A stretch of DNA of 64,000 nucleotides from Agrobacterium rubi TR3 = NBRC 13261 (GCF_000739935.1 NZ_BBJU01000007.1:62001-126000); one strand, 5' to 3'; shown: positions 42,501-50,912, numbered from the stretch's first letter. Notes: generated from the sequence alone by a model not told the origin. Numbers and translations: made by a program.

Positions 42501-43007
42501 CTAGATCTCGTCTCTTTCGTCGCCAGAAAGGTGATTGCGTGCAGACTGCTTGACCTGACCGACGTGGGTCAGGAGGCCGGAAATGACGATGGGATCGACG
42601 TCACCCATCATGTCCTCAAGCCAGCTGCCATGCGCCTCTGCCATCGCTTCGAAGGTCGTGCGGCCCTTCTCCGTCAGGCAGGCGACGATGACGCGGCGGT
42701 CATCGGCCGGTCTTTCGCGGACCACGAGGCCGTCGATTTCCAGTCGCTCTACCAAGCCGGTAATGTTGCCATTCGTCACCATGGTACGCTTGGAAAGCTC
42801 GCCAAGGCGCAGGCCCTCGGGCTCGCGATAGAGCTGCGAGAGCAGGTCGAATTGCGGCAGCGTTGCCCCGAATTCGCGGCGCAAACGGCGGCGGATTTCC
42901 TGGGAGATCAGCTTGGTGGTGGACAGCAAGCGCAGCCAGAGGCGAAGCTCCTGCTTCTTGCCCTCCTGCGTCTCGTTCATGATAATTTCGAGATCAATCG
43001 CCGACAT
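42501..43007 (-). CDS. MarR family transcriptional regulator
   Basis: The 168-residue winged-helix protein has an N-terminal dimerisation helix (WLRLLSTTKLISQEIRRRLRREFGATLPQFDLLSQLYRE), recognition helix region LGELSKRTMVTNGNITGLVERLE and the wing DGLVVRERPADDRRVIVACLTEKG with the Asp-Asp-Arg-Arg motif. I start at 43007 (AAGGGATAGG upstream); 43055 and 42980 are alternatives. It is divergent from the cyclase-family enzyme and convergent with the dehydrogenase genes, so its target could be either. Confidence 0.9.
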   Translation of the reverse strand: MSAIDLEIIMNETQEGKKQELRLWLRLLSTTKLISQEIRRRLRREFGATLPQFDLLSQLYREPEGLRLGELSKRTMVTNGNITGLVERLEIDGLVVRERPADDRRVIVACLTEKGRTTFEAMAEAHGSWLEDMMGDVDPIVISGLLTHVGQVKQSARNHLSGDERDEI

Positions 43008-43068
43008 AAACCTATCCCTTGCAAGCCACCACGTCCCGAACATTATCCATTGCAATCACGGCAATATG

Positions 43069-43082
43069 TTTGAACGTTCGAA
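43069..43082. promoter_or_regulatory. Near-palindrome TTTGAACGTTCGAA upstream of MarR gene
   Basis: A 14-bp near-palindrome with one mismatched pair, centred on the perfect GAACGTTC, lies about 62 bp upstream of the MarR start in the 348-bp divergent gap (43008-43355). The position suits autoregulation. The rest of the gap contains no supported gene; the palindrome at 43222 is listed separately. Confidence 0.35.
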
Positions 43083-43221
43083 GAATAAGGCCAATATCAG
43101 CACAAAGGAAAATTGGCCAGTAAAAGCCATAGGGACCGGCATCATCTGTTTGCTCGTACGTCGTCCGCTCATCCGCAAGCAATTTTCACAGGGCATTGGA
43201 TGGCTTGAAGAGGCTCACGAC

Positions 43222-43236
43222 CTTAAATAATTTAAG
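43222..43236. promoter_or_regulatory. AT-rich palindrome CTTAAATAATTTAAG upstream of the cyclase gene
   Basis: A perfect 15-bp palindrome (7-bp arms around one A) lies 120 bp upstream of the cyclase ATG. Its AT-rich TTAAAT/ATTTAA arms are typical of MarR-family operators, and a similar element occurs upstream of the monooxygenase operon at 50967. Confidence 0.45.
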
Positions 43237-43355
43237 CTTCAACAAAATTCTTGCGCAATCGATTTTTTGCCCATACGCTCCCTTCCATCATTCGCATCCG
43301 CCTGTTGCAGCACCGATAACGTGTTCGAACAGCGCGATAAAAAGGGGAACATGGA

Positions 43356-44141
43356 ATGACAGATACATCCACCATTTCGGCACTCGCAACCGGCCTGCTG
43401 ACGGGCTCCATCAAGGTCGTGGATCTGACTGCGCCACTGGGACCTGACACGCCCGTGCTTTATCTGCCGCCACAGTTCGGCAAGAACACGCCGAATGTGA
43501 AGGTTCACACCATTTCCGCCTATGATCAGGACGGACCGTTCTGGGCCTGGAACTGGCTGGAACTGGGCGAGCATACCGGCACCCACTTCGATGCGCCAAG
43601 CCACTGGATCACCGGCAAGGACAATCCGTCCAACACCACAGATACCATCGCGCCACAGAACTTCGTAGCGCCCGTGAACGTCATCGACCGCTCGAAGGAA
43701 TCGGCTGAAAATCCAGATTATCTGCTGACCGTTGACAGCATCAAGGAATGGGAAGCCGAACACGGCGAGATCGAAGCTGGCACATGGGTGCTGCTGCGCA
43801 CCGATTGGTACAAGCGCAACGGCTCGACGGAAACCTTCCTGAATGCCGATGAAAATGGTCCTCATTCTCCCGGCCCGACGGCGGAAGCCATCGAGTATCT
43901 ACTGTCGAAGGGCATCATCGGCTGGGGCCAGGAAACCATCGGCACGGATGCCGGTTCTGCCGGTGGCATGACCCCGCCGTTCCCAGCGCACAACCTGATG
44001 CACAAGGCCAACAAATATGGTCTGGCCAGCCTGTGCCATCTGGATCAGCTGCCGCCCAAGGGCGCTATTCTGATCGCTGCACCGCTCAAACTCGTAAAAG
44101 GCACGGGCTCACCTGTGCGCGCTCTTGCTCTGATCGTCTGA
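43356..44141 (+). CDS. Cyclase family metal-dependent hydrolase (isatin hydrolase/kynurenine formamidase-like)
   Basis: The 261-residue cyclase-fold protein has the metal motif HTGTHFDAPSHW (HxGTHxDxPxH) at about residues 70-81. Other conserved parts are VVDLTAPLGPDTPVLY, WVLLRTDWYKR and GIIGWGQETIGTDAGSAGG. Family members include isatin hydrolase (isatin to isatinate) and arylformamidase. Flanked by two MarR regulators and facing an anthraniloyl-CoA-type monooxygenase operon, an isatin or N-formyl aromatic amine substrate fits. AAAAGGGG precedes the ATG. Substrate not provable from sequence. Confidence 0.87.
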   Translation: MTDTSTISALATGLLTGSIKVVDLTAPLGPDTPVLYLPPQFGKNTPNVKVHTISAYDQDGPFWAWNWLELGEHTGTHFDAPSHWITGKDNPSNTTDTIAPQNFVAPVNVIDRSKESAENPDYLLTVDSIKEWEAEHGEIEAGTWVLLRTDWYKRNGSTETFLNADENGPHSPGPTAEAIEYLLSKGIIGWGQETIGTDAGSAGGMTPPFPAHNLMHKANKYGLASLCHLDQLPPKGAILIAAPLKLVKGTGSPVRALALIV

Positions 44142-44152
44142 GACGATACAAA

Positions 44153-44187
44153 GCCAATGGCCTTGTCGTGTGGGCAAGGCCATTGGC
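44153..44187 (+). terminator. 13-bp perfect hairpin after the cyclase gene
   Basis: GCCAATGGCCTTG (44153-44165) and CAAGGCCATTGGC (44175-44187) pair completely around a 9-nt loop, 11 bp after the cyclase stop. Only a short T stretch follows. It probably terminates or attenuates transcription before the second MarR gene. Confidence 0.65.
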
Positions 44188-44199
44188 GCACCACGTTTC

Positions 44200-44228
44200 C
44201 ACAGAAGCGAGTTCGATCCGCTTCTGTG
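44200..44228. promoter_or_regulatory. 10-bp inverted repeat upstream of second MarR gene
   Basis: CACAGAAGCG (44200-44209) and CGCTTCTGTG (44219-44228) are perfect inverted copies with a 9-bp spacer, about 58 bp upstream of the MarR ATG. It is either a second hairpin behind the cyclase terminator or an autoregulatory operator. Confidence 0.4.
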
Positions 44229-44286
44229 AAAACCAGAGACGCCCTTGGCGAAGGCTGCCTTCTGAAATGATGTAAGGACGACAAGT

Positions 44287-44793
44287 ATGGAAAACGGATT
44301 TTCCGGCGCGGTTCTCGAAAACCCCGGTAAACAGGAGAGCCGGATTCCAAGCCTTGGCGAAATCGGCCTGAACAATTTCGCGCCCTATATCATGAACCGG
44401 ATCATGGCCCGGTGGAATGCCAATCTTTCGGAAGATTTGAAGGCCCGAGATATTACCACCGTCAAGATGCGGGCGCTTGCCGTGCTGAATGTTTCCGCGT
44501 CGCTGACGATCAACGAGTTGTCTATCTACACGGTCATCGAACAGTCGACCATGAGCCGGACAGTTGACGCTCTCGAAGAGCAGGGACTTATCAGGCGCAC
44601 GCCCAGACCGGATGATATGCGGGTTCGAGATGTGACCATCACGGACGAGGGCAGGGCGATGTTCGAGGACGTCTGGCCGATCATGTATGATGATCTGCGC
44701 CGCATGTTCAAAGATATCGACGACGACGAATATCGCGTCTTCCTCGGCACGCTTCACAAAATTCTCAAGAATATTCGCAGGCACGATATTTGA
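44287..44793 (+). CDS. MarR family transcriptional regulator (second)
   Basis: The 168-residue protein has IMARWNANLSEDLKARDITTVKMRALAVLNVSASLTINELSIYTVIEQSTMSRTVDALEEQGLIRRTPRPDDMRVRDVTITDEG, a complete MarR winged helix including the DDMR wing motif. It is only distantly similar to the MarR protein at 42501. It lies between the cyclase and the aromatic operon on the opposite strand, convergent with the latter; a local repressor responding to an aromatic ligand is likely. Ribosome site is weak (GGACGACAAGT). Confidence 0.9.
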   Translation: MENGFSGAVLENPGKQESRIPSLGEIGLNNFAPYIMNRIMARWNANLSEDLKARDITTVKMRALAVLNVSASLTINELSIYTVIEQSTMSRTVDALEEQGLIRRTPRPDDMRVRDVTITDEGRAMFEDVWPIMYDDLRRMFKDIDDDEYRVFLGTLHKILKNIRRHDI

Positions 44794-44801
44794 GGTAAAC
44801 C

Positions 44802-44824
44802 GGCGGGAGCTTGCATCTCCCGCC
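44802..44824. terminator. Bidirectional hairpin between convergent MarR and SDR genes
   Basis: GGCGGGAG (44802-44809) and CTCCCGCC (44817-44824) form a perfect 8-bp GC-rich stem with a 7-nt loop in the 40-bp gap between stop codons. Confidence 0.65.
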
Positions 44825-44833
44825 AGCCATATT

Positions 44834-45616
44834 TCAATTTGGGAAAATATTCGTCTGGGCTGCGACGCGCCGATAGGCGGCGCCTGCGGTAAAGCCGCCA
44901 TCGATGACAAAGTCTTCGCCGGTCATGAAGCTGGATGCGTCGGAGGCGAGGAAAAGGACGAGCTCCGCAATCTCTTCCGGTTTTCCGCTGCGCTTCATCG
45001 GCGTCATCTCGATCATCGGCTTTAGATGCGGGCTGCTGGCGTTGAGGCCGGTGACGACGAGACCGGGGCAGACGGCGTTGACGCGGATGTTCTTGGAAAC
45101 CAGCTCCATAGCCGCACTGCGGGTCAGGCCGCGCAGACCCCATTTGCTGGCGGTATAGGCCGGGTCGTAGTGGCCGGAAAAGCCGCTATTGGAGGAGATG
45201 TTGATGATGGAACCGCCGCCACCTTCCGCCATGCGGTCGGTGACCGCCTGTATGCCGAGAAATGCGCCGGTCAGGTTGACCTTCAGCACCCGTTCCCATG
45301 CTTCCAGACCTGTCGTCGCAACCGTCGAGCGGTTGATGATGCCCGCATTGTTGACGAGAATGTCGATGCGGCCCTTCCATTCGGTGGCCAGAGCGATGAC
45401 GCCCGCCCAGCTTTCGGGATCGGTGACATCGAGATGGATGAAACGGGCTTCAAACCCGTCATCCTGCAAGGCCTGCGCCAGGGCGCGACCTTCCTCGTCC
45501 AGCACATCGGCGATGATGACGGTAGCACCCTTGGAGGCAAACAGTCGCGCTTCGGCTTCGCCCTGTCCGCGCGCACCGCCGGTGACGATGGCCAGACGGC
45601 CCTTGAGATCGCTCAT
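44834..45616 (-). CDS. Short-chain dehydrogenase/reductase (SDR)
   Basis: The 260-residue classical SDR has AIVTGGARGQGEAEARLFASKG (TGxxxGxG), ILVNNAGIIN (NNAG), catalytic Ser in IINISSNSG and YTASKWG (YxxxK). It reduces or oxidises a carbonyl/alcohol with NAD(P). Last gene of the aromatic operon, whose ring product would need such ketone/alcohol steps. ATG 45616 has AGGG 8 bp upstream and is 2 bp from the FAH-family stop. Confidence 0.92.
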   Translation of the reverse strand: MSDLKGRLAIVTGGARGQGEAEARLFASKGATVIIADVLDEEGRALAQALQDDGFEARFIHLDVTDPESWAGVIALATEWKGRIDILVNNAGIINRSTVATTGLEAWERVLKVNLTGAFLGIQAVTDRMAEGGGGSIINISSNSGFSGHYDPAYTASKWGLRGLTRSAAMELVSKNIRVNAVCPGLVVTGLNASSPHLKPMIEMTPMKRSGKPEEIAELVLFLASDASSFMTGEDFVIDGGFTAGAAYRRVAAQTNIFPN

Positions 45617-45618
45617 GA

Positions 45619-46467
45619 TTAAGCCCTCGCCGTAATGGTGGTCTGGCGCTGTTCGCCAAGGCCTTCGATGCCGAGCGTCATGACCTGACCGGGCTGAAGG
45701 AAGACCGGCGTTGGCTTGATGCCCATGCCGACGCCCGGTGGCGTGCCGGTGGCGATGACGTCGCCCGGCATCAGCGTCATGAACTGGCTGATATAGCTGA
45801 CGAGATGGGCGACACCGAAGATCATGGTGGAGGTGTTGCCGGTCTGGCGGCGCTGGCCGTCGACATCGAGCCACAGCGCCAGGTTCTGCGGGTCCGCAAC
45901 CTCATCACGGGTCACCAGCCATGGGCCGATGGGACCAAAGGTGTCATGGCTCTTGCCCTTGGTCCACTGCCCGCCGCGTTCCGACTGGAAGGCGCGCTCG
46001 GACACGTCGTTGACCACGCAATAACCGGCGATATGGGACAACGCATCGGCTTCGCTGACATATTTGGCGCGTTTGCCGATGACCACGCCAAGCTCGACCT
46101 CCCAGTCGGTCTTGGCGGAGGTGCGGGGTATTTCGACATCGTCATTGGGACCGACCACAGCAGTCGTTGCCTTCATGAACAGGATCGGCTCGGGGGGCGG
46201 CTCCTTGCCGGTCTCCTTGGCATGGTCGGCATAGTTCAGCCCGACGCAGATGAACTTGCCGACATTGCCGACGCAGGCACCGACGCGATCAGCGGAAACG
46301 ACCGGCAGGCTTGCCGGATCGATGGTGCGGATGCGGTTCAATGCTTCGTCACCCAGCGTTTCGTCTGCGATATCAGTGATGATACCTGAGAGATCGCGCA
46401 ATGTGCCATCGTCAGCCAGAAGGGCTGGCTTTTCAGCGCCAAGCGCGCCTAGTCTCAACAGTTTCAT
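45619..46467 (-). CDS. Fumarylacetoacetate hydrolase (FAH) family protein
   Basis: The 282-residue protein has the FAH C-terminal domain: FICVGLNYADHAKETGKEPPPEPILFMKATTAV, metal Glu/Asp in TDWEVELGVVIGKRAKYV, and GDVIATGTPPGVGMG. The fold covers acylpyruvate hydrolases, hydratases and decarboxylases that cleave or hydrate ring-fission and dicarbonyl products. In the operon it could act late in ring-product breakdown. Its ATG overlaps the cupin stop by 4 bp. Confidence 0.92.
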   Translation of the reverse strand: MKLLRLGALGAEKPALLADDGTLRDLSGIITDIADETLGDEALNRIRTIDPASLPVVSADRVGACVGNVGKFICVGLNYADHAKETGKEPPPEPILFMKATTAVVGPNDDVEIPRTSAKTDWEVELGVVIGKRAKYVSEADALSHIAGYCVVNDVSERAFQSERGGQWTKGKSHDTFGPIGPWLVTRDEVADPQNLALWLDVDGQRRQTGNTSTMIFGVAHLVSYISQFMTLMPGDVIATGTPPGVGMGIKPTPVFLQPGQVMTLGIEGLGEQRQTTITARA

Positions 46468-46892
46468 TCTGCTCTCCTGAAGCCAACCAATACGCTGTCG
46501 TCAACGTCGGGCAGATTGACGACGATGTTGTCGGGCGTGCGGGTCGTCAGCCAGACCAGTTCTTCCGTCGTGGACATGTTGACTTCGATATGTGGCCAGT
46601 TCGGTGGCACGAAGATGAAGTCGCCCTCTTCCATGTCGAGAAACTCTTGCCAGTTCTCGCCGAAATAGATGCGCGCCTTGCCATTTAGCACGTAACCGCC
46701 GGTTTCGGCCTCTCCATGGTGATGGGGAAAGGAACGATAGCCGGGGTCGTTGGAGACCTTGCCGAACCAGATTTTGGTGGCGGGTGTATGCTGCGGGCTG
46801 ACGCCGGAAATGCGCACGCAACCGCCGGACTGGCCGGTGCCGGTATCTTCCTCGCCCTTGCGGGTAATCACGGGCATGACTTTGCTGGTCAT
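46464..46892 (-). CDS. Small cupin-domain protein
   Basis: The 142-residue single-cupin protein has the metal motifs SFPHHHGEAETGGYVLNGKARIYFG and FIFVPPNWPHIEVN. Too short for a two-cupin gentisate dioxygenase (about 350 residues). May be a small isomerase, a dioxygenase or a regulator-like sensor of the pathway intermediate. Strong ribosome site (AGGAGGAG) before ATG 46892; the frame to 46940 is not favoured. Confidence 0.88.
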   Translation of the reverse strand: MTSKVMPVITRKGEEDTGTGQSGGCVRISGVSPQHTPATKIWFGKVSNDPGYRSFPHHHGEAETGGYVLNGKARIYFGENWQEFLDMEEGDFIFVPPNWPHIEVNMSTTEELVWLTTRTPDNIVVNLPDVDDSVLVGFRRAE

Positions 46893-46920
46893 CGAATTCT
46901 CCTCCTCTTTGAACTTGAAA

Positions 46921-47319
46921 TCAGTCCGGCACGACGGCAAGCGACTGGATCTCGATCTTGGCGCGGTCTTCCATCAACGCCACGACCTGCACGGCGGCCA
47001 TAGGCGGAAAGTGACGACCGATGATCTCGCGGTAGACCGCACCGATTTCCCGCATGCGGGATTTGTAGGCTTCGCGATCGGTGAAATACCATGTCATCTG
47101 AATGAGATGCTCAGGCTTGGCATTGGCCGCTTCCAGCACGCTGACGATGTTCAAAAGCGTCTGGCGCACCTGATCGACAAAGTCATCGGAATGGAACTGG
47201 CAATGCGCATCCCAGCCGATCTGACCGCCGACCTGAACGATGCGGCCACGGGCGCTGATACCGTTGGAATAGCCGATGGGCTTTGCCCAACCGTCCGGTT
47301 GGATGATTTCATGCATCAT
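46921..47319 (-). CDS. RidA family enamine/imine deaminase (second paralogue)
   Basis: The 132-residue RidA-like protein has IGYSNGISARGRIVQVGGQIGWDAHC, QVRQTLLNIVSVLEAANAKPEHLIQMTWYFTDRE and a C-terminal AKIEIQSLAVVPD. The family hydrolyses enamines. If the operon monooxygenase makes 2-amino-5-oxocyclohex-1-ene-carbonyl-CoA, as the 2-aminobenzoyl-CoA enzyme does, the product is a cyclic enamine that this protein could deaminate. It overlaps the thioesterase 3' end by 11 bp. Confidence 0.9.
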   Translation of the reverse strand: MMHEIIQPDGWAKPIGYSNGISARGRIVQVGGQIGWDAHCQFHSDDFVDQVRQTLLNIVSVLEAANAKPEHLIQMTWYFTDREAYKSRMREIGAVYREIIGRHFPPMAAVQVVALMEDRAKIEIQSLAVVPD

Positions 47320-47728
47320 GTCTTGGCTCCAGATAACGTGTCAGGCCTGCGCGAATGTCGTCGGGCCAGGGATGGGATTTATGGTCTTCAAGCGACGTCA
47401 TCACGATGCGCTGGCTCACCGTCCAGATGATGTCACCGCGCACCGTGACGATGGTTTCCAGATCGAGCGAGGCGCGACCGATGGAGCGCACATGGACGGC
47501 AAAATCCAGCACATCGCCGTAGACGGCGGGCTTTTTGAATTCGAGGTTCATGGTCACGGTCGGCAAGCCCAGCTTGCGCTCGAACATGATCTCTTTCCAG
47601 GTCACGCCAAAGGAAGCGAACATCGCCTCGTTGACATCGACCAGCATGGATAGATAGGCCGGATGGTAGGCGATCCCGGTGAGGTCGCAATCGCCAAAAC
47701 GCATCGGCTTGGAGTGGGTATAGGGCAT
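47309..47728 (-). CDS. Acyl-CoA thioesterase (4-hydroxybenzoyl-CoA thioesterase family)
   Basis: The 139-residue hot-dog-fold protein begins MPYTHSKPMRFGDCDLTGIAYHPAYL, the family motif with catalytic Asp and Tyr-His-Pro. ATG 47728 is preceded by GAGG at 5 bp; the frame continues upstream to 48220 only through the SDR gene. It would release free acid from an aryl- or alicyclic-CoA, consistent with the CoA-ester monooxygenase upstream. Confidence 0.9.
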   Translation of the reverse strand: MPYTHSKPMRFGDCDLTGIAYHPAYLSMLVDVNEAMFASFGVTWKEIMFERKLGLPTVTMNLEFKKPAVYGDVLDFAVHVRSIGRASLDLETIVTVRGDIIWTVSQRIVMTSLEDHKSHPWPDDIRAGLTRYLEPRHDA

Positions 47729-47751
47729 ATGTCCTCTCGCTTCTTTCTCGC

Positions 47752-48537
47752 TCAACCAGCCATGATTTCGCCACCGGCAACCGCAATGGCTTGGCCCGTG
47801 ATGGAACCAGCCCCCGGTGAGGCGAGCCACAACACGGTATCGGCCACTTCCTGCGGCTGGATCAGGCGTCCTTGCGGGTTTGACTTGGTGAACTCGGCCA
47901 AGGCGTGATCGCGGCTGCGGCCGGTCTTTTCCATGATGGTCTCCAGCGAACGCTGAATGATCGGCGTATCGGTAAAGCCAGGGCAGACGGCGTTGACCGT
48001 CACGCCCTTTTTGGCCAGTTCCAGCGCCAATGCGCGGGTCATGCCGATGACGCCATGCTTGGCGGCGCAATAGGCGGAGACATAGGCGTAACCCGTCAGA
48101 CCCGCCGTGGAGGCGATGTTGATGATGCGCGCGCCTGCGCCATGAGTTTTCAGATCGGCAAGCGTTGCCTGCGTGACGTTGAAAACGCCGGTCAGATCGA
48201 CTGACAGCACATGGCTCCACATGTCGAGCGTGGTCTTCTCGAAGGAGGCACTCGGCGCTTCCCCGGCATTGTTGACGAGAATAGAGACCGGCCCGAATAT
48301 TGCTCGCGCCGTCTCCATGCCCTTGGCAATCGCGTCCGGCTGGGTGACATCGAAACCATCGAGAACCAGAAAGTTACCACCGATGGCAGCAGCCACATCC
48401 TCTAGTGGCTGGCGACGGCGACCGGCCAACGTGACTTTCGCTCCGGCCTTGGCCAGCGTCATGGCAATCGCCGCACCGATGCCGCTTCCGGCACCAGTCA
48501 CCAGCGCATGGCGACCTTCGAGGGTCTGCGTTACCAT
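47752..48537 (-). CDS. Short-chain dehydrogenase/reductase (SDR), 3-hydroxyacyl type
   Basis: The 261-residue classical SDR has ALVTGAGSGIGAAIAMTLAKAGA, ILVNNAGEAPSASF, Ser in IINIASTAG and YCAAKHG. It resembles 3-hydroxybutyrate/3-hydroxyacyl dehydrogenases. In the operon it directly follows the monooxygenase (7-bp gap) and probably acts on the alicyclic product. Confidence 0.92.
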   Translation of the reverse strand: MVTQTLEGRHALVTGAGSGIGAAIAMTLAKAGAKVTLAGRRRQPLEDVAAAIGGNFLVLDGFDVTQPDAIAKGMETARAIFGPVSILVNNAGEAPSASFEKTTLDMWSHVLSVDLTGVFNVTQATLADLKTHGAGARIINIASTAGLTGYAYVSAYCAAKHGVIGMTRALALELAKKGVTVNAVCPGFTDTPIIQRSLETIMEKTGRSRDHALAEFTKSNPQGRLIQPQEVADTVLWLASPGAGSITGQAIAVAGGEIMAG

Positions 48538-48544
48538 GCCGACC

Positions 48545-50857
48545 TCACTTTGCCGCCGCTGCGCGGTCGAGGTTGGCTTCGTATTGCGCTTTCGCCGACA
48601 TATATTGCTTCGGCCACGCCACGGATTTCAGGCCGATCTTGGCCGCCTCATGCAAAGCCCAGGATGGATCGGCAAGATGCGGACGAGCCACCGCACATAG
48701 ATCGGCACGACCTGCCGAGATGATGGAGTTGGCGTGGTCGGCCTCCGAGATCGCACCGACGGCGATTGTCGGAATGCCGATTTCGTTGCGGATCTTGTCC
48801 GAGAATGGCGTCTGGAACAGACGGCCATAGACGGGCTTTTCTTCCTTGGACACCTGACCGGACGAGCAGTCGATCAGGTCCGCACCCGCATTCTTGAACA
48901 TTTGAGCATAGATGGCCGCATCCTCCGGTGTGTTGCCGCCCTCGGCCCAGTCATGGCAGGACAGGCGAACCGATATCGGCTTGTCCTCGGGCCAGGCTGC
49001 ACGCACCGCGGCAAAGACTTCCAGCGGATAGCGCGCCATGTTTTCGTGGCTGCCACCATATTCGTCGTCACGCAGATTGGTGAGCGGCGACAGGAAGCTG
49101 GACAGCAGATAACCGTGGGCGCAGTGCAGTTCCAGCCAGTCCGCGCCGGTTTCAGCCGCACGCTTGGTTGCGGCAACGAAATCGGCCTTGACGCGGTCCA
49201 TATCGGCCCGGTCCATCGCCTCGGGAACGACACTGTGTTTCAGATAGGGTATGGCTGACGCCGAGAACAGCGGCCAAGCACCGGTTTCCAGCGGCTGGTC
49301 GATGCCTTCCCAGGCCAGTTTCGTCGCACCCTTGCGCCCGGCATGACCCAGCTGAATGCCGACCTTGGCGGCGCTGTTGGCATGGGCAAAATCCACGAAG
49401 CGTTTCCAACCGGCAATCTGCTCGTCGTTCCACAGCCCAAGGCAACCGGGGGTGATGCGGGCATCGGGCGATACGCAGGTCATTTCGGCAAAGACGAGAC
49501 CGGCGCCACCCATGGCGCGCGCGCCCAGATGCACCATGTGGAAGTCGTCTATCAAACCATCGGTCGCCGAATACATCGCCATGGGCGACACGACGATGCG
49601 GTTGGCAAGGGTGGTGCCGCGCAGCGTATAGGGCGTGAACATCGGCGGCAGGCACCGCTCATTGTCCTTCACCTGAAGACCGGATTGCTGGGCAAACCAA
49701 TGTTCGTAGCCTTCCAGCCAATCCTTGTCGCGCAGGCGCAGGTTTTCGTGGCTGATGCGCTGCGAGCGAGTCAGCATGGAATACATGAACTGTTCGGGCG
49801 GAAGCGTATCGGCATAACGCTGGCCCACCACTTCGAACCATTCCATCGCATTGCGCGCCGCATTTTGAATACGGGCCACATCGACGCGGCGAATATCCTC
49901 ATAGGTTTTCAGAACATCCGGAATGCTGTCCTTGCCATGACCGGCCTTGTTGAACTGGTTGGCCAGTTCGATGGCGTCATCGATGGCAAGCTTGGTACCG
50001 GAGCCGATGGCAAAATGGGCGGTGTGAGCGGCGTCGCCCATCAGCACCACGTGGGAGTTGCCGTTGAAATGGCTCCACTTGCCGCAGATCAACCGGGTAA
50101 AGTTGAGCCACGCGCTGCCGCGCATGTGGCGCGCGTTGGTCATCAGCTCCGAACCCTCAAGCGTCTCGGCAAACAGGTCCTGGCAGAAATCGATGGATTG
50201 CTGCTGGTCCATCTCACCGAGGCCGTGGGCCTGATAGGACTCTTCCGTCGTCTCGATGATGAAGGTCGAAGTGTTCTCATCGAACTTGTAGATATGCGCC
50301 TGGAACCAGCCGTGATCCGTCTTGCGGAAATCGAAGGTGAAGGCGTCGAACAGCTTGTTGGTGCCAAGCCAGATGTAACGGTTTGGCCGTACCACGAGAT
50401 CAGGCTCGAAAATCTCTTGATACTTGTTGCGGATTTTGGAGTTGAGACCATCCGACACGATCAGCAGATCGGCGTCAGGATAATCCAGATCACTTTGAAC
50501 TTCGGTCTCAAACACAAGCTCGACACCCAGCGCTTCGCAGCGTGCCTGAAGAATGTTGAGCAGCTTCTTGCGACCGATGCCGACAAAACCGTGGCCGGTG
50601 GTGCGCTGGCGCGTGCCCTTGAACAGGACCTCGATGTCGTCCCAGTGGTTGAACGCCTGCTGGATTTCGTCAGCACTGTCCTTATCCCAGACCTGCATCG
50701 ACGCCATGGTCTGATCGGAAAAGACGACGCCCCAGCCGAACGTGTCATAGGGACGGTTGCGCTCCACCACCGTCACCTGGTGCTCGGGATGCAGCTTCTT
50801 CATCAACAGTGCGAAATACAGTCCCGCAGGACCTCCACCAACACAGACGATACGCAT
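48545..50857 (-). CDS. Bifunctional flavin monooxygenase/OYE reductase (2-aminobenzoyl-CoA or salicylyl-CoA 5-hydroxylase type)
   Basis: The 770-residue two-domain protein starts with an FAD monooxygenase (IVCVGGGPAGLYFALLMKK at about residue 3; NGNSHVVLMGDAAHTAHFAIGSG near 280). Residues from about 400 form an Old Yellow Enzyme barrel (MFTPYTLRGTTLANRIVVSPMAMYSA; GIQLGHAGRKG; LELHCAHGYLLSSFLSP). This architecture is that of 2-aminobenzoyl-CoA monooxygenase/reductase, which hydroxylates and reduces the anthraniloyl-CoA ring, and of salicylyl-CoA 5-hydroxylase. It leads the operon; GGAGGG precedes ATG 50857. No aryl-CoA ligase gene is in the window. Confidence 0.92.
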   Translation of the reverse strand: MRIVCVGGGPAGLYFALLMKKLHPEHQVTVVERNRPYDTFGWGVVFSDQTMASMQVWDKDSADEIQQAFNHWDDIEVLFKGTRQRTTGHGFVGIGRKKLLNILQARCEALGVELVFETEVQSDLDYPDADLLIVSDGLNSKIRNKYQEIFEPDLVVRPNRYIWLGTNKLFDAFTFDFRKTDHGWFQAHIYKFDENTSTFIIETTEESYQAHGLGEMDQQQSIDFCQDLFAETLEGSELMTNARHMRGSAWLNFTRLICGKWSHFNGNSHVVLMGDAAHTAHFAIGSGTKLAIDDAIELANQFNKAGHGKDSIPDVLKTYEDIRRVDVARIQNAARNAMEWFEVVGQRYADTLPPEQFMYSMLTRSQRISHENLRLRDKDWLEGYEHWFAQQSGLQVKDNERCLPPMFTPYTLRGTTLANRIVVSPMAMYSATDGLIDDFHMVHLGARAMGGAGLVFAEMTCVSPDARITPGCLGLWNDEQIAGWKRFVDFAHANSAAKVGIQLGHAGRKGATKLAWEGIDQPLETGAWPLFSASAIPYLKHSVVPEAMDRADMDRVKADFVAATKRAAETGADWLELHCAHGYLLSSFLSPLTNLRDDEYGGSHENMARYPLEVFAAVRAAWPEDKPISVRLSCHDWAEGGNTPEDAAIYAQMFKNAGADLIDCSSGQVSKEEKPVYGRLFQTPFSDKIRNEIGIPTIAVGAISEADHANSIISAGRADLCAVARPHLADPSWALHEAAKIGLKSVAWPKQYMSAKAQYEANLDRAAAAK

Positions 50858-50912
50858 GTGACCCTCCACGGTTTTCGACTAAAGCGTCGAGGCAGATATT
50901 TATTTGAAGGTT

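Noticed and set aside
46464-46892. Gentisate 1,2-dioxygenase for the cupin gene next to the salicylyl-CoA hydroxylase-like gene
   Set aside because: The protein has a single cupin domain of 142 residues, less than half the size of gentisate dioxygenases.
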